DNA of 64,000 nucleotides from Tetraselmis striata (taxonomy: Eukaryota; Chlorophyta; Chlorodendrophyceae; Chlorodendrales; Chlorodendraceae): contig VCJN01000841.1 of the NCBI GenBank assembly GCA_006384855.1, positions 248,001 through 312,000 of the forward strand, in the 5' to 3' direction. Each line of letters starts with the position of its first letter. The stretch's first letter is position 1. Made by a program: the position numbers and the translations under genes. Under the pieces are notes generated by a model. The model did not search any database. It saw nothing but the letters and a program-made list of their open reading frames with translations, and was not told the DNA's origin. Below, one piece after another: positions 44,867 to 55,560 of this stretch.

Positions 44867-47618
44867 ATGGCGGACAGCGGCGACGGCGTCCACAAGGCGG
44901 GCGGCTTCGCGCTTTCCTTCAAGGGCAAGCCGCGCGCCGTCGCGTTTAAGGTACCGGTGCAGCCCAAGGCGGAAGAGGAAAAGCGGGAGCTGGTGACGGG
45001 GATCAGCGACAGCGGTCGGTTGCGCACGGCGGAGCGCAAGGAGAAGGCGGCCGCGCTGGTGATCCCGCGCCAGGAGAACACCTTCCAGGTGGGCGTGGGG
45101 AAGACCACCACCAAGTCGGCGCGCGCGCGGGAGGCGCGCTTCCTGCCCACCGCAGACGACGGGCTCAACAGCAAGACGGAGGACAAATTCGAGCTGGCGG
45201 AGGAGGTGCCGGTGGACGCGAAGATCGGCTATGGCCTTACCAAATTTGATGGCAAGGCGGCGGCCAAGGAGGGCAAACAGAATGGCGGCGGCGGCACCGC
45301 GCTGTCGCAGCTCATGATGAGCCAGCAAGACAAAGAGGCGGCGCAGATGAAGGAGGACCTGGAGCGGCTGCCGGAGCAGGCCAACATGGAGGTGCGTGCT
45401 CAGCCCCCCCCCCCCCCCCCCTCCCCCGCCTCCCCCCCCTGGCCGCTTGTCCCCCCATAGACTTAAACTCTGATTGCTCAATACGAATACGCAATCATTT
45501 AAAAGTTATCGTAGTACTCCTACCTCTGCCGCACCCTGTGATTCCATGTGTGGGGGGTCACACGCAGCATCGTCCGGATTAGCTCTTCACAAGGACGCGT
45601 ATTATAACTGACTGACCGACTGCCTGACTGACTTCACCGGATCGCATCAAAGCACTGATCTCTAGCACTCTAGGCTTGGTGCGGACCCTCATACTGGGCG
45701 CGCCCCAGTGCAGAGCCCCGTGCTTGTCCACACACACCTGGTACCAATGTCCCATCATTGCGCTCCCTCTGACGCCCCCATGCTTCCTAGCTGAGCGCTG
45801 GCTTTGTTGCCGATCGTCGCGGGGCCGTGGTACTGCTGTATGTGTGGCTTGAGCTTCGGCGACTGTGTCAAGTTGCGGCCGAGGCCGGCTACGGTGACGA
45901 CGGAGCCACTCAAAGGCATGCCGCCCACCGCAGGCTTACGAGGCGATGCCGATCGACAAGTTTGGGGAGGCGATGCTGCGCGGGATGGGGTGGAGGGACG
46001 GCATGAATGTGGGGCGCAACCAAAGCAGCGTGGTGCAGGCGGTGGAGTACGTGGCCCGGTGAGTGCCCCCCTCCCCCCCCCCCCAATTGGATCCTCCCCC
46101 TACTAGCCTCGCCCCCGTGGCCTTGTGGTGGCCGCCAGCTCAGCTGCGGGGATGGGCGGCGCGCAGGCCGGGGCGGCTGGGGCTGGGCGCACAGCCGTCC
46201 GCGGTGGACCCCAAGGCGGACCGCAAGCACATCCGGCCGGGCGAGTCACGCGCGCGCAAGCCAGACCTAGTGGTCGCGCGCGACGCGGACGGGCGGCAGC
46301 GCAACGTGCGCAGGCTGGATGAGAAGCTCGTCGAGCGGGAGGCGCCAGGCGCGCGCAAGGGCAAGGTTGGGAAACCTTAAACCGCCCATCCTGAAGTATA
46401 CCCTGGAGGCAATACCCTTTGGAACCTAAATTGGTAGTGGTTAAACCCTAATTCAATCCAAGAACCCTATCTACCTCTGGCAAACCCGACATTGGCGTGG
46501 CTGGCTGGGAACCGGTCGGTCGACCTGGGCCCTAGCTTTTTCGCCTAGAGACCTAAAAGATACATGCGGCGCACCGGCTCACTCCGCTCAGCGCGCCGCC
46601 CACTCCGAGCGGCCCCGAGCTCCCTCGCTGAGCCTCACTGCACCTTCCTGCGTGGCAGACGATGTGGATCGCGTCCGGGGAGCACCGCGGCTTCTTCTGC
46701 TCCGTCATCGACGTGGACGAGGTGGCGGGCCGCGCGGTGGTGCGGCTGAGGCCCAGCGAGGCGGACGTGGCGGTGCGCACGCGCGAGCTGGTGGAGGAGT
46801 GGGAGCGTGAGGCGGCGGAGGCGGAGCGCGGCCGTCCGAGAAGTAGCCACCGTGAGGGCAGCCGCGAGCGGGAGCGGGAGCACAAGAAGAGCCGGCACCG
46901 CGAGAAGGAGAGGGATCGCCGTCGGGACCGGGAGCCGGGGGAGGAGCGGTGCGGCTCTGCATCTCCTTGTCATGCTGCATTGCGTAGTGCGACAGTTACG
47001 TGGACCAGTATATTTGACCACCACCGGGGGGGTGTGCCTGCGATTCCACTATTATCTTTCACTGGTACAGAGACTTCTGTGGTGTGGTATATTTATGCCG
47101 GGGGCGGGAGGGGCGCTGCTCTTCGCAATTTATTACTTGTTCGCTGCGGCAATAAAGACTTGCGTGGACTGGTATATTAGACCATGGCAGAGTGGACCCG
47201 GTGAGGGATGGTTAGTGAGGGTCTCAGGATGATATTGTGATTCCATCTCTGTGCGGCAAAGACTTGCGTGGACTGGTATATTTTATCACATGGGGGGGGG
47301 GGGGGGGGGGGGGGAGCTCCGCCATTCAATGAAATTTTCAGCATGGCAAAACAAACTTGCGCGGACGGGTGTATTTAAACCCCGGCGGGGTTGGGTTGGG
47401 GGGGGGGGGGGGGGGGGGGAGGGGGGGCTATTCTTTCTTCGTGGCGTCCTAGTCATTCATCGCATTGATTGGCACAGTCCGCCAATACACAGCCGGGACC
47501 TGTGGCTGTTGAAAGGAGGTGGAGGGGAGAAGGGCGCGGGGCGGGGGGGGGGGGGGGGGGGGGGGTTAACCGGAAGCGAGGTAAGGGAGGCGAAGTATTC
47601 ATGCGTTAATGCACGGAT

Positions 47619-47651
<33 letters not shown>

Positions 47652-48760
47652 CAACCCCAACCCCGAATTTCCCTACCTCCCTCACAGGCACCACAAGCGC
47701 TCCCGGCGGGACGAGTCGCCGCCGCGGCAGCGTGGCCCCTCCTGGCTCGCCGCCAACATCCGCGTGCGTGTGGTAGACAAGCGGCTGGGCGGCGGGAAGA
47801 TGTACCTCAAGAAGGTTCGGGCCGCCGCCAACACCGCGCTTCGCCCAACCCCCCTCCCGCTCTTCCCTGTGGTCCAACCTGGCAGATGTGCTCATCCACA
47901 CATGCGGGTACAGACTCACATGCGTGGTGCACGGATATGAGGTCATGCCTTCGTCGGCTGTGACGCACCTCCATCGCCACTGCCGCTCCCTGACGGACGC
48001 TGCATTCCGCACACCACAGCCTGCTCGCCACTGCCCCCCCCCCCCCCCCATCCCCTCGAACCCCCCGCCCCCCTCTCTGCAATTCACAAGTTCCCACACA
48101 GTAATAAGAACACAATGAATCAGAAGCCGCGCTACCTGTCAGAGGCTAAACTATACAAAACTATAGCAAAAGGGAGCATTCCTAGAGCTCGCATGCAACC
48201 CCAACTTACAGCTTATTATATTCTGGGTTCTTACACGTCTGTCCGCACTCGTACGATGTTCCAACATCATGACCTGGTGTGCCTGGGAGACGTCTAGTGG
48301 TGCAGTCAGTCGCAGCAGATGCCGCACCTCTGCACACAGAGGCCGTTGTTCGAGACACCGTGGCCGTCCGGCACCTACCCCATCCAACCCCACCCCGCCG
48401 CCTCGGCCGCCTCTGCGTGGATGGTTGGCGGGCTGATGAGGCGTGGTATGTGTTCTCCCCACATGACAGGCCACTCTGCTGGACGTGACCGCGCCCGGTG
48501 AGTGCTGTGTACAGATTGACGGCAGCAGCGAGACGCTGCAGGGCGTGCGGCAGAGCCAGGTGGAGACGCTGGTGCCCAAGGGACACGGCATCCGGGTGCT
48601 CATCCTGGCGGGGCCGCACCGCGGGGAGAAGGCCAAGCTTCTGCAGCGCAACGCCGACACGGGCGCCGCGGCGGTGCAGCTCACAGCGGACCTTTCGGTA
48701 GTGAAGCTGCCGCTGGACGATATCTCGGAGTACGTCGGCCCGGTGGACGACGACGAGTGA
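44867..48760 (+). CDS. GPKOW: G-patch and KOW domain protein (GPKOW/MOS2/Spp2-like), 6 exons
   Basis: GPKOW (plant MOS2, yeast Spp2) works with the DEAH helicase DHX16/Prp2 during spliceosome activation; MOS2 is also needed for plant immunity and miRNA maturation. Exons are 44867-45391, 45934-46058, 46167-46365, 46659-46948, 47688-47814 and 48470-48760; phases close to 518 residues (family ~460-480). The start reads ALSFKGKPRAVAFKV. The G-patch (~178-225) reads MPIDKFGEAMLRGMGWRDG, then RPGRLGLGAQP. The first KOW follows (TMWIASGEHRGFFCSVIDVD), then an Arg/Glu/Lys-rich insert (~330-385). SWLAANIRVRVVDKRLGGGK, PKGHGIRVLILAGPHRGEKA and a terminal DISEYVGP complete the C-terminal KOW region. Intron 4 carries poly-G/poly-C runs and a repeated motif. 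The neighbouring retroelement ends ~470 bases upstream. Confidence 0.95.
46996..47376 (+). repeat. Five-copy motif GACTTGCGTGGACTGGTATATT in intron 4
   Basis: Variants occur at 46996-47014, 47072-47093, 47155-47178, 47258-47282 and 47353-47376, spaced about 75-105 bases. The third and fourth copies are identical over more than 20 bases. Confidence 0.8.
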
Positions 48761-48819
48761 GCTGGTGTGAGTGATGCAGGGCATCCTCTGGCACTGCGTG
48801 GCTGAGCCCCTGCCGGAGT

Positions 48820-48824
48820 TGTAA
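48820..48824 (+). promoter_or_regulatory. TGTAA polyadenylation signal of GPKOW
   Basis: Sixty bases after the GPKOW stop codon, as expected for green-algal 3' ends. Confidence 0.55.
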
Positions 48825-49736
48825 CTTGCTCATGGACAAAGATGCGTCCCGCCGCGGGACAAAGGGGGCTATTCCGAATGTAGATACATGCTACACCATG
48901 TGCCACATATTCCAGTCAGGGCATCATCCTCATTACCGACAATCCGAACATGGTGGACATCAATATTGGCGGCCAGGTGCCTGAACTGCCGTTGCCGCGG
49001 GATGCCGGCATGTCGTTTGATGTCTGCCAACATGTCTTTGCAAGAACCCCAGCCAGGCGGCACGATGCGATCCCCCGGCCTGACACATTCATGTGCATTC
49101 ATGCCATATGTAATGCGTGTGCAAATGTGACTAGTGGTGTGAAGAGCATGGCATCCGCAGCAGCCCCCTGCAGCGTGCATTGATCCGCCGATCAATACCT
49201 GATGAGTAGCTATAGTTTTGTCTAGTTTCGGCGCTCCAATTGACCTCTGTGGTATGGCGGGATCCTATTCCCAGTGCTCCTATTTTTACCGCGCCGGCAC
49301 CTGTAGCTACATTTGGTTTATAAAATATTTGGATTTTATATTTGTTATTTGGAAACCGCGGGTTGGACTGACCAAACAAGGACTGATAACATTCTCCCGT
49401 CACTGTCGCGATTGGTCACACTCCCAGAGTTTGGAAGTTGGAAGCCATCGTGCAAACATGGTACGTGCATCCGACCATTGCGGCGGCACATGGATAGCAG
49501 CGATGTGTCCGAGATTGGGCAGTTGAGCTGGTGTGCCGTAGTTACAATAATAAACAGATGATTGGCTAGCCCTAGCATTGCTGCTGTGGCCAGAGGGAAA
49601 AAATCGTCTAATCGCACACAATGTATGTGCGTACGGATGTGGAAAGCCCCCATCCGCTCGGCAGTATGGAATGATCCCCAATGGCAGCCTGATTAAGCCC
49701 ACCAACGCGGGGTGCTGATGTGGCAGCAGGTTGGGT
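48825..49736. other. Intergenic between convergent genes
   Basis: GPKOW (+) and the lectin-like gene (-) converge here. A minus-strand TGTAA at 49544-49540 lies 193 bases after the lectin stop and could be its polyadenylation signal. No other gene seen. Confidence 0.45.
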
Positions 49737-51401
49737 TCAGAACACCCCCAGCATCTTGCGCATCATCTTGCGGTTGAGCCCGCCACTGGGGATTGGGGCC
49801 TCCACCACCTGGCTCAGGGAGCAGGAACGAGTGTCCATGACCTGGAAGAATGCGGTTGCCTGGTTCGGAGGCAGCTCTACGCGGACAAAGTCGGTCTCGT
49901 GCCCGTGGAAGTCCAGGTCGTTGAAGTCGAAGATGGACAGCCCGATCTCCGACAGCTCCACACCATAGACGTTGTCGCAGCCCTCGATGTCGTCGATGAA
50001 GCGCGCGTCCGCCACCAGGCTGGGCGACACCAGGACGACGGTGTGGGCGAGGTCGCGGGCATTGACGCTTACGACGCAGCCGCTCCATACCATCTCGTCA
50101 TCCTCGGCGACTGGACCCTGGCAATAGGGAACAGTGACGTTGGGCTGGGTGTAGGGCGCGGTCTCGTACACATTGTACGCGGGTTTGCCAAAGTTCTGGA
50201 CGGTCCAGCACATGTCGGCTTCGCTGGGGTACTCAGCCTTGGGGATGAAGTCGGCCATGTCCCTGCCACAGCCACGTTCGTAATTCTGGTTGGCGTCATT
50301 GGCAGTGGCGCCGCGGTAGTCACAACGGCTGATGTAGTCCAGCGCGGGCTCCCAGTCCTCATCCTGGCCACGCTCCTTCATGCCGCAGCAGCACTCGAGC
50401 TCGCCGCGATAGGGGCGGTAGTAGTGGTCGTGCAGCACGCCGATGTAGGCGATGTCAAGGTCGCTGCCGTGGCAGTGGCCGTCGTCGTTGTTGGGCTGGC
50501 GGCTCAGGTTGTTCCAGTCGATCTCGCGATCCACGGCACGGTCCACGCAGTAGCCGAAGTTGCGGTTGGCGAGCAGCTGGTCGCCGGGCGTGCCGGTGAC
50601 GCCGCCGTCGATGCCGGCGTGGTCCTCCTTCATGCGGCAGAAGAAGCCCTTGCCGTCGCAGTTGATGGGGCCCTCCATGAAGGCGCGCACGAACGCCTGG
50701 TCCTGGCTCTCGCCGTCCTTGGGAGTGCAGGAGGGGTTGCCCTCTGCGTCCTTCAGCGGCTCGGGGCACGCGGGCTGCCCCTGCTCGTCGGCGGGCACGA
50801 CCGGCTTGAGGAAGTACTTGGTGGTTTTCTCCTCGGCGAACACCATCGCCTCGCAAAAGCTGAGGAACTCCTGGCGAGGCAGGCGCACAGTGATGTACTG
50901 GCCGGTGCAGTTAGCGAAGCGGAATCGGGTGGGCACGTAGTCGTCGTCGTCGATGGACTCGTCGCCGGCGTTGGGGTCGTCGTCCTCGGCATAGTGCTCG
51001 CACACCTCGTTATCCGTGCCCTCGCCGTCCGGGGCTACCTCGTTGTCGCCGGCGCGGATCTCCACGCCGAGCAGGCGTTCGGCGCCATTGTCAACACGGT
51101 TGTAGATCTGGAGGACCTTGATGGCAGTAGACTCGGCCAGCCTGACAGTCCACCAGCTGTTTGTGCCCTGCTTGTTGGTGTGGACGCAGGTATCGTCGTT
51201 CCAGTAGCCGCTGATGCCGCCGTCGACGCCGCGGCTGGCATCGCCGCCGTTGCGGGTGCTGCTCTGGTAGGCATACTGGCCGAGGGCGAGGTTTCCATCA
51301 TGGGTGATGAAAGAGCTTGGGAGATAGTAGTTGTAGCCGGCGACGGTGCCCACGAACAGGAGCAGCGTCATCGCAAGCAGCGGGCGCGAGGCACGAGCCA
51401 T
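49737..51401 (-). CDS. Secreted F-type lectin-like protein with unknown Cys-rich C-terminus
   Basis: A single uninterrupted 554-codon frame, unlike its intron-rich neighbours. Residues 1-22 (MARASRPLLAMTLLLFVGTV...) form a signal peptide. Residues ~36-190 match the F-type (fucolectin/tachylectin-4) fold: NLALGQYAYQSST, GGDASRGVDG, CVHTN, WWTVRLAESTAIKVLQIYNR, ERLLGVEIRAG and a closing ITVRLPRQEFLSFCEAMVF. The fucose-binding signature is present as His74 and R102-x-D104-x4-R109. An acidic insert (~121-155) splits the domain. Residues ~200-554 hold many cysteines (for example ELECCCGMKERG) and conserved-looking Asp/Asn-rich text with no family I recognise. Likely a glycan-binding extracellular or wall protein. 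The opposite strand is also open for ~600 codons, a codon-bias shadow. Confidence 0.85.
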   Translation of the reverse strand: MARASRPLLAMTLLLFVGTVAGYNYYLPSSFITHDGNLALGQYAYQSSTRNGGDASRGVDGGISGYWNDDTCVHTNKQGTNSWWTVRLAESTAIKVLQIYNRVDNGAERLLGVEIRAGDNEVAPDGEGTDNEVCEHYAEDDDPNAGDESIDDDDYVPTRFRFANCTGQYITVRLPRQEFLSFCEAMVFAEEKTTKYFLKPVVPADEQGQPACPEPLKDAEGNPSCTPKDGESQDQAFVRAFMEGPINCDGKGFFCRMKEDHAGIDGGVTGTPGDQLLANRNFGYCVDRAVDREIDWNNLSRQPNNDDGHCHGSDLDIAYIGVLHDHYYRPYRGELECCCGMKERGQDEDWEPALDYISRCDYRGATANDANQNYERGCGRDMADFIPKAEYPSEADMCWTVQNFGKPAYNVYETAPYTQPNVTVPYCQGPVAEDDEMVWSGCVVSVNARDLAHTVVLVSPSLVADARFIDDIEGCDNVYGVELSEIGLSIFDFNDLDFHGHETDFVRVELPPNQATAFFQVMDTRSCSLSQVVEAPIPSGGLNRKMMRKMLGVF

Positions 51402-52580
51402 TGTGACGGCCTGGGTCTCGTATGTCTGCTCGGATTTCCGGGGCGCACAGTGTTACTTGCCTCGGCGGCTCGGCGTGCGTTGGCGGTCGGTGCGGTGCCC
51501 TGCACTCCGCGGCCTGGTGATTGCTGCCGCTGGGGATTCTTTGGAAGTGATGCGTCATGGTAGTGACTTTATATATGCATTGGCTGAACAGTTTTTCAGC
51601 CCCTTCTCTTGCGCTCTGGGTCCCGGTGGCGTCTTTGATCATCGACGATGGTCGTCGACTCAAAGGGATGATTGTCCCGCGCAGCATGCCTCAGCATGCT
51701 GAACACTTAGCAGCGCAGGGCGTCGACGTCGACGACGTCGTCGACGCCTTATCAAGGCGGTACGTGTCTGTACCTTTTGAGCCTATTGCTAATGAGTAAC
51801 TAAGTATTGTGAGCGTACATTATTGTGAGTAGTAATGCTGGTACATTATTGCGGGTGATTCAGCATTTTCTTGTAATCATTAATATTGTTGTGCGCCGGC
51901 TTTTGTGTTGGTCGTACACCACTGCTTCAAATTGTTAAGCAAGCCAAAGGGATATACTGCTCGATACCCTGGTTTGCGTATTTTGAACCCCGAAATCATC
52001 TCGGATACCACACGGCGAACAGTGTCGCACACTCCCATTGATTATATTTGGCCATATTTTAATTTATTAGTGCGGTACCTGTACGTTTCACGGGAAAGTG
52101 GCTGTTAAATATACACGATGTCAGCACGGACCTTGGGGTAGTCAGTGTTTTCTTTTCCACCTGCGGGATACCGGTACGGTACCTAGTCGCCAATTCTTTT
52201 AAAAAGGAAGACACGGCTACCTGTACCTACCGGTACGCAGGCAGCGCGCGCGTGGCAATCGCGCGTGCACCCCGGCAACGTGCCCGTTCCGCATACGGGA
52301 AATTGCCGAAACAGTCTCTAGCTTGATTTCATAATCGTTGGATGAGTTGGATAGCGAAAACAGTGTAAGTAGCATGACGACACTGCAAAAAGGGTTTCAC
52401 TGTTGCCAGTTCTGTCCCGCCGTTTGCTTGGTTCACAGCATGAGGCGTGTACCGCTACTCGCTTCCGCGCACGCGTACATTAATAAAACCAGCGCGCTAA
52501 CACGCACTGCGCGAGATCCCTTACGGTTCCAAGTAGCGACTATAGTAGTATAAGGGTGGGTTGGCTATGAGTAAACATTT
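51402..52580. other. Intergenic, no gene seen
   Basis: A short frame (51557-51799) ends in VDVDDVVDALSRRYVSVPFE over a palindromic GTCGAC-rich stretch (51720-51749). It is not recognised. The rest is AT-richer non-coding sequence. Confidence 0.45.
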
Positions 52581-53049
52581 ACATCAGTGCTTTAACATAT
52601 GCGCACTAAAAACAGAACTAAAAGCAACTGTGAAAGGTTGCCAGCAAAAGAGAGACATAAGCCTGAAACCAAGGGTCAAGCAGGAGGCCAGGGAGCCAAG
52701 AACCAAGGAAGAGCCAAGGGAACCAAGAAGTCGCCAAACTGTCAAAGAACCAAAGGGTCGAGGGGAGCAGTGAAGCCAAGGAACGACATGAAAGACCGAA
52801 AGGGAAACATGAAACCGATGGGGACCACCGCCCCGGCGGGGTAGGCCATCAGCCGCGGCGAGTCCGCTTGCAGCCGATGACCCGGGTCATAGCAACACAT
52901 GCCGACGAGCGACGCGACGCGGGCCCAAGAGCACCATCACGTGCCGCGCGCGCCACCTCGACCCAGCCAAGAACGTTGTCTGCATGTGCCATGTTGATGA
53001 GTTAGGAGAAACGGCGGCGCCACGCAGACAAGAACACGTCGATTTTCTG
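52581..53049 (+). repeat. Dispersed repeat family A, copy 3
   Basis: Same order of blocks as 34795-35160 with about 100 extra bases (a GACATGAAAGACCGAAAGGG-type insert that copy 2 also partly has). Confidence 0.75.
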
Positions 53050-53065
53050 GCGAGTGTGCGTGTGG

Positions 53066-53470
53066 CTAGCTTTCGCGAGCTCCACCAATAAGAAGGCATC
53101 GGCGTGCGGGGCCAGCGAGCCGAACTCGGAGACTCACGGCGAAAGGAACAAAGCGAAGCATGCCGGCGGCGTTTCGGACACCGTCGTCATACTTTTGGAT
53201 TGCGGCCCGCATTGCAGCCGTTAGATCGGAGCTCGACACGCCGAGGATAGGAACAATGGTGGTGTCGACAGCAACCGTGTTAGTTCCCGCGGATAACACC
53301 ATACCCAAAAACCCAACACAGGTTGGCCGGCCGTCGCTGCCCTTCGGAAGTGAAACAAGCACCGACGGGTCCGTGAGGATCTGGACACCCACGCCCATGG
53401 CGGACTTTACGTCGTGGCAAACGTCGGAAAGGCCATGTGCCGCCCACTCGTGTGCGGCGTGATTGGCTAT
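53066..53470 (-). mobile_element. Non-LTR retrotransposon C-terminal remnant (probable)
   Basis: Minus-strand text HDVKSAMGVGVQILTDPSVL, NTVAVDTTIVPILGVSSSDL, IQKYDDGVRNAAGMLRFVPF and AGPARRCLLIG follows the layout of the C-terminal region after the RT in LINE-type and related elements: an AVD-T-V strand, then K-x-Y and F-x-PFAV. No RT catalytic motif is present. The frame runs on upstream into an unrelated LTR-like repeat, so the 5' part is lost. Confidence 0.45.
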
Positions 53471-53601
53471 GAGTGGGCTATGAGTAAATAGATGCCCTAT
53501 ACGCGGCCATTCCGTGGCACCATCATTATTGAAATGAACTAGGGGTTGATGTACATGTAAACTCGGGCTACGCCGTTTTGGTACTGATATAAAGACGTTT
53601 C

Positions 53602-53818
53602 TGGGGTTTCCCACCAATGTTATCTGTCCTATTGCAAATAACATGTACGGTGTGCTGGTGGTTTCAACCGATGAAGGTACCGGTAGCATGTACAACCAGG
53701 TTTCAGTACATGCTACCCCATCGCCCGTGAGCCCTGCTTTCCCGTTCGGGGAGCTACTCTCGACAGCCACCACTTGCTCGCCTGCCATATTTCAGCTCGC
53801 TACCCTTCGGCAACGGCT
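53602..53818 (+). mobile_element. LTR-like dispersed repeat, family B copy
   Basis: It matches 57738-57945: GTTTC-CACCAATGTTA, CGGTGTGCTGGTGGTTTC, GGGGAGCTACT and CAGCTCGCTAC-CTTCGGCA recur in order. Confidence 0.65.
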
Positions 53819-54239
53819 TCGCGTACTTGCGCGCGCGAGGGCCATATCCATGATTACATAAGTTGGTATGGCGACCTGCTGAACTATGTCTGTCACGGGT
53901 CTGAGCATGCTCACTCAATCACAAAGACTGCCTACCGGAGGGGCCCTGCTGGGCACCCAGAGTTCAGGGTGGGGGGGTCCTTCTTGGCCACATGAATATT
54001 CATGAAAGCCGCCAGCATGAGCTGCCCACACCATAGCGGCCGAAGCGTGGCCCACGGGGCCAGAGGCGCGCTACGCCCACGTAGAGCGCCCCCCTCCCCC
54101 CCCCCCCCCCCCCCCCCCCCCGGGGAACCAAGCGGCCTGCGCTCATAGGAGCCCCAGCACCGCAGCCCTTTTCCCCCATAGAAACGTTGTAATCGCTTTT
54201 TCCTGACAATTGCGATCCAAAGTTTGAGAGATGTAGTGA
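53819..54239. other. Intergenic, no gene seen
   Basis: It contains a 26-base poly-C run (54096-54121). No coding signal. Confidence 0.4.
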
Positions 54240-55560
54240 AGATATTACACCGCGCGGCTAGCGCCCGCCGACCGCGCCGTCTTCCTATCAGCGAGCATCT
54301 TCTTTCCCTCACGCACTCTCTCGCGTTGCTCTCTCTCAAGGCGCGCCTGGGCATCTGCAAGCACGCCGGCATCCCTAAGCTTGCTGGGGGACTCCGTGTT
54401 GCTTATAACGCCGTACGTGCCTACCGTCATCCCATCGGCACGCCGGGGCTTCCGACCGTATGGCTGCCTTGGTGAGCGGTGCAGGCTGCCGGCGTGACCT
54501 CTTCATGCGCCACGTTGCGCATGTACTATGCTATCTCTGCGGACACCAGCAGGGCCGTCTCCAGCACCCCAGCATCATGCTGCTCCTTCCAACAGCGCCG
54601 GAGCCCCGCCTGCATCTTGGCCTCAATGGACTCCACGGCTTGGCGTACTCAGGCGGCGGCATGCGCGGCCACTTCTTGATGTCTGCTGGACCTAACGGTG
54701 GGAACGGTGACGACATTGTACACCATTTTCATGATGTACACCGTTGTCCCCTTCCTATACTCTGAAGAGCGCACGGAGACAGTGAGCGGGGGTACTGGGG
54801 CGCGGATAGTGCCAGCCGGTGCAAAGAAGAATTGCCCGAAGCAACGCGACGAGAAGTCCGCCAGCCCGAGAAACCGCTCCAGCTCCTTGCAGGTGCTAAC
54901 GACGAAGGGTCGGAGGGTCGAGGGGTCGCCGACGAGGCCTCGTACTCCTTCATGCCCTCCCGGTAGGCGAGGGCCTCCAGGACGCCGACGTCAATGACAT
55001 GCCACTCGGTGTATTTGCCGGATATGCAGTCCTTGGCGCCGACTAGGTTCTTGAAGACCTTGTAGCGCAACACGGTTTTCTCCGCCTCGACGTCATGGGG
55101 GATGAAGCGGCTGATGGCGTCATGCTTGCGCGACCGGCAGAGCGTGCCGGCCGGTATCCTGAAGGGCGGGCCGGGGCCGGTAACACAACAGTTAGAATGG
55201 CATGTAGCGAGTACGACTGGCATTTCTAGTTAATTGTAATCATCAACCACCCAACCCCACCGGAAACGCCCAGGCACGTTGCGGCACTCACTTGCAGAGA
55301 AGGCTAGTGGGCTGCCCGCCATCGACGTCCGTGATGTTGAAGGCCTCCGCCTCGGCGAGGCATGCAGGGCAAGCAGTAAGCGGCACCGCGTGCGACGGTG
55401 CCGTGCTTGACAAGACGCTCCGGGGCCGTCGGGACGCTTCCGGTAGTCGGGGACAGCTCCAAATCGTCCTCCTCGTCGATCCCCTTGTACTCCCACTCCG
55501 ACCCAATACCCACCACGTCCTAGTCATGATCCGAGGAGAGTTTCAGGAACCCGGTGCCGT
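54240..55560 (-). pseudogene. Broken multi-exon gene of unknown family
   Basis: Coherent protein text runs along the minus strand but changes frame. In order it reads EYKGIDEEDDLELSPTTGSV (55490-55420), CPACLAEAEAFNITDVDGGQ (~55370-55310), a GTGAGT donor near 55290, IPAGTLCRSRKHDAISRFIP and TEWHVIDVGVLEALAYREGM (55160-54965), ELERFLGLADFSSRCFGQFF and VYIMKMVYNVVTV (54890-54700), ESIEAKMQAGLRRCWKEQHD (~54640-54570), and a basic coiled tail ARLEREQRERVREGKKML (54350-54290). A stop near 54660 and at least one 1-base shift near 54950 break it. I do not recognise the family. It could be a transposon protein or an old cellular gene. Confidence 0.4.

Noticed and set aside
49731-51563. 610-codon plus-strand frame opposite the lectin-like gene
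   Set aside because: Valine/Ala/Leu-biased text without domain features, mirrored by a minus-strand frame with a signal peptide and F-type lectin motifs. It is a codon-bias shadow.
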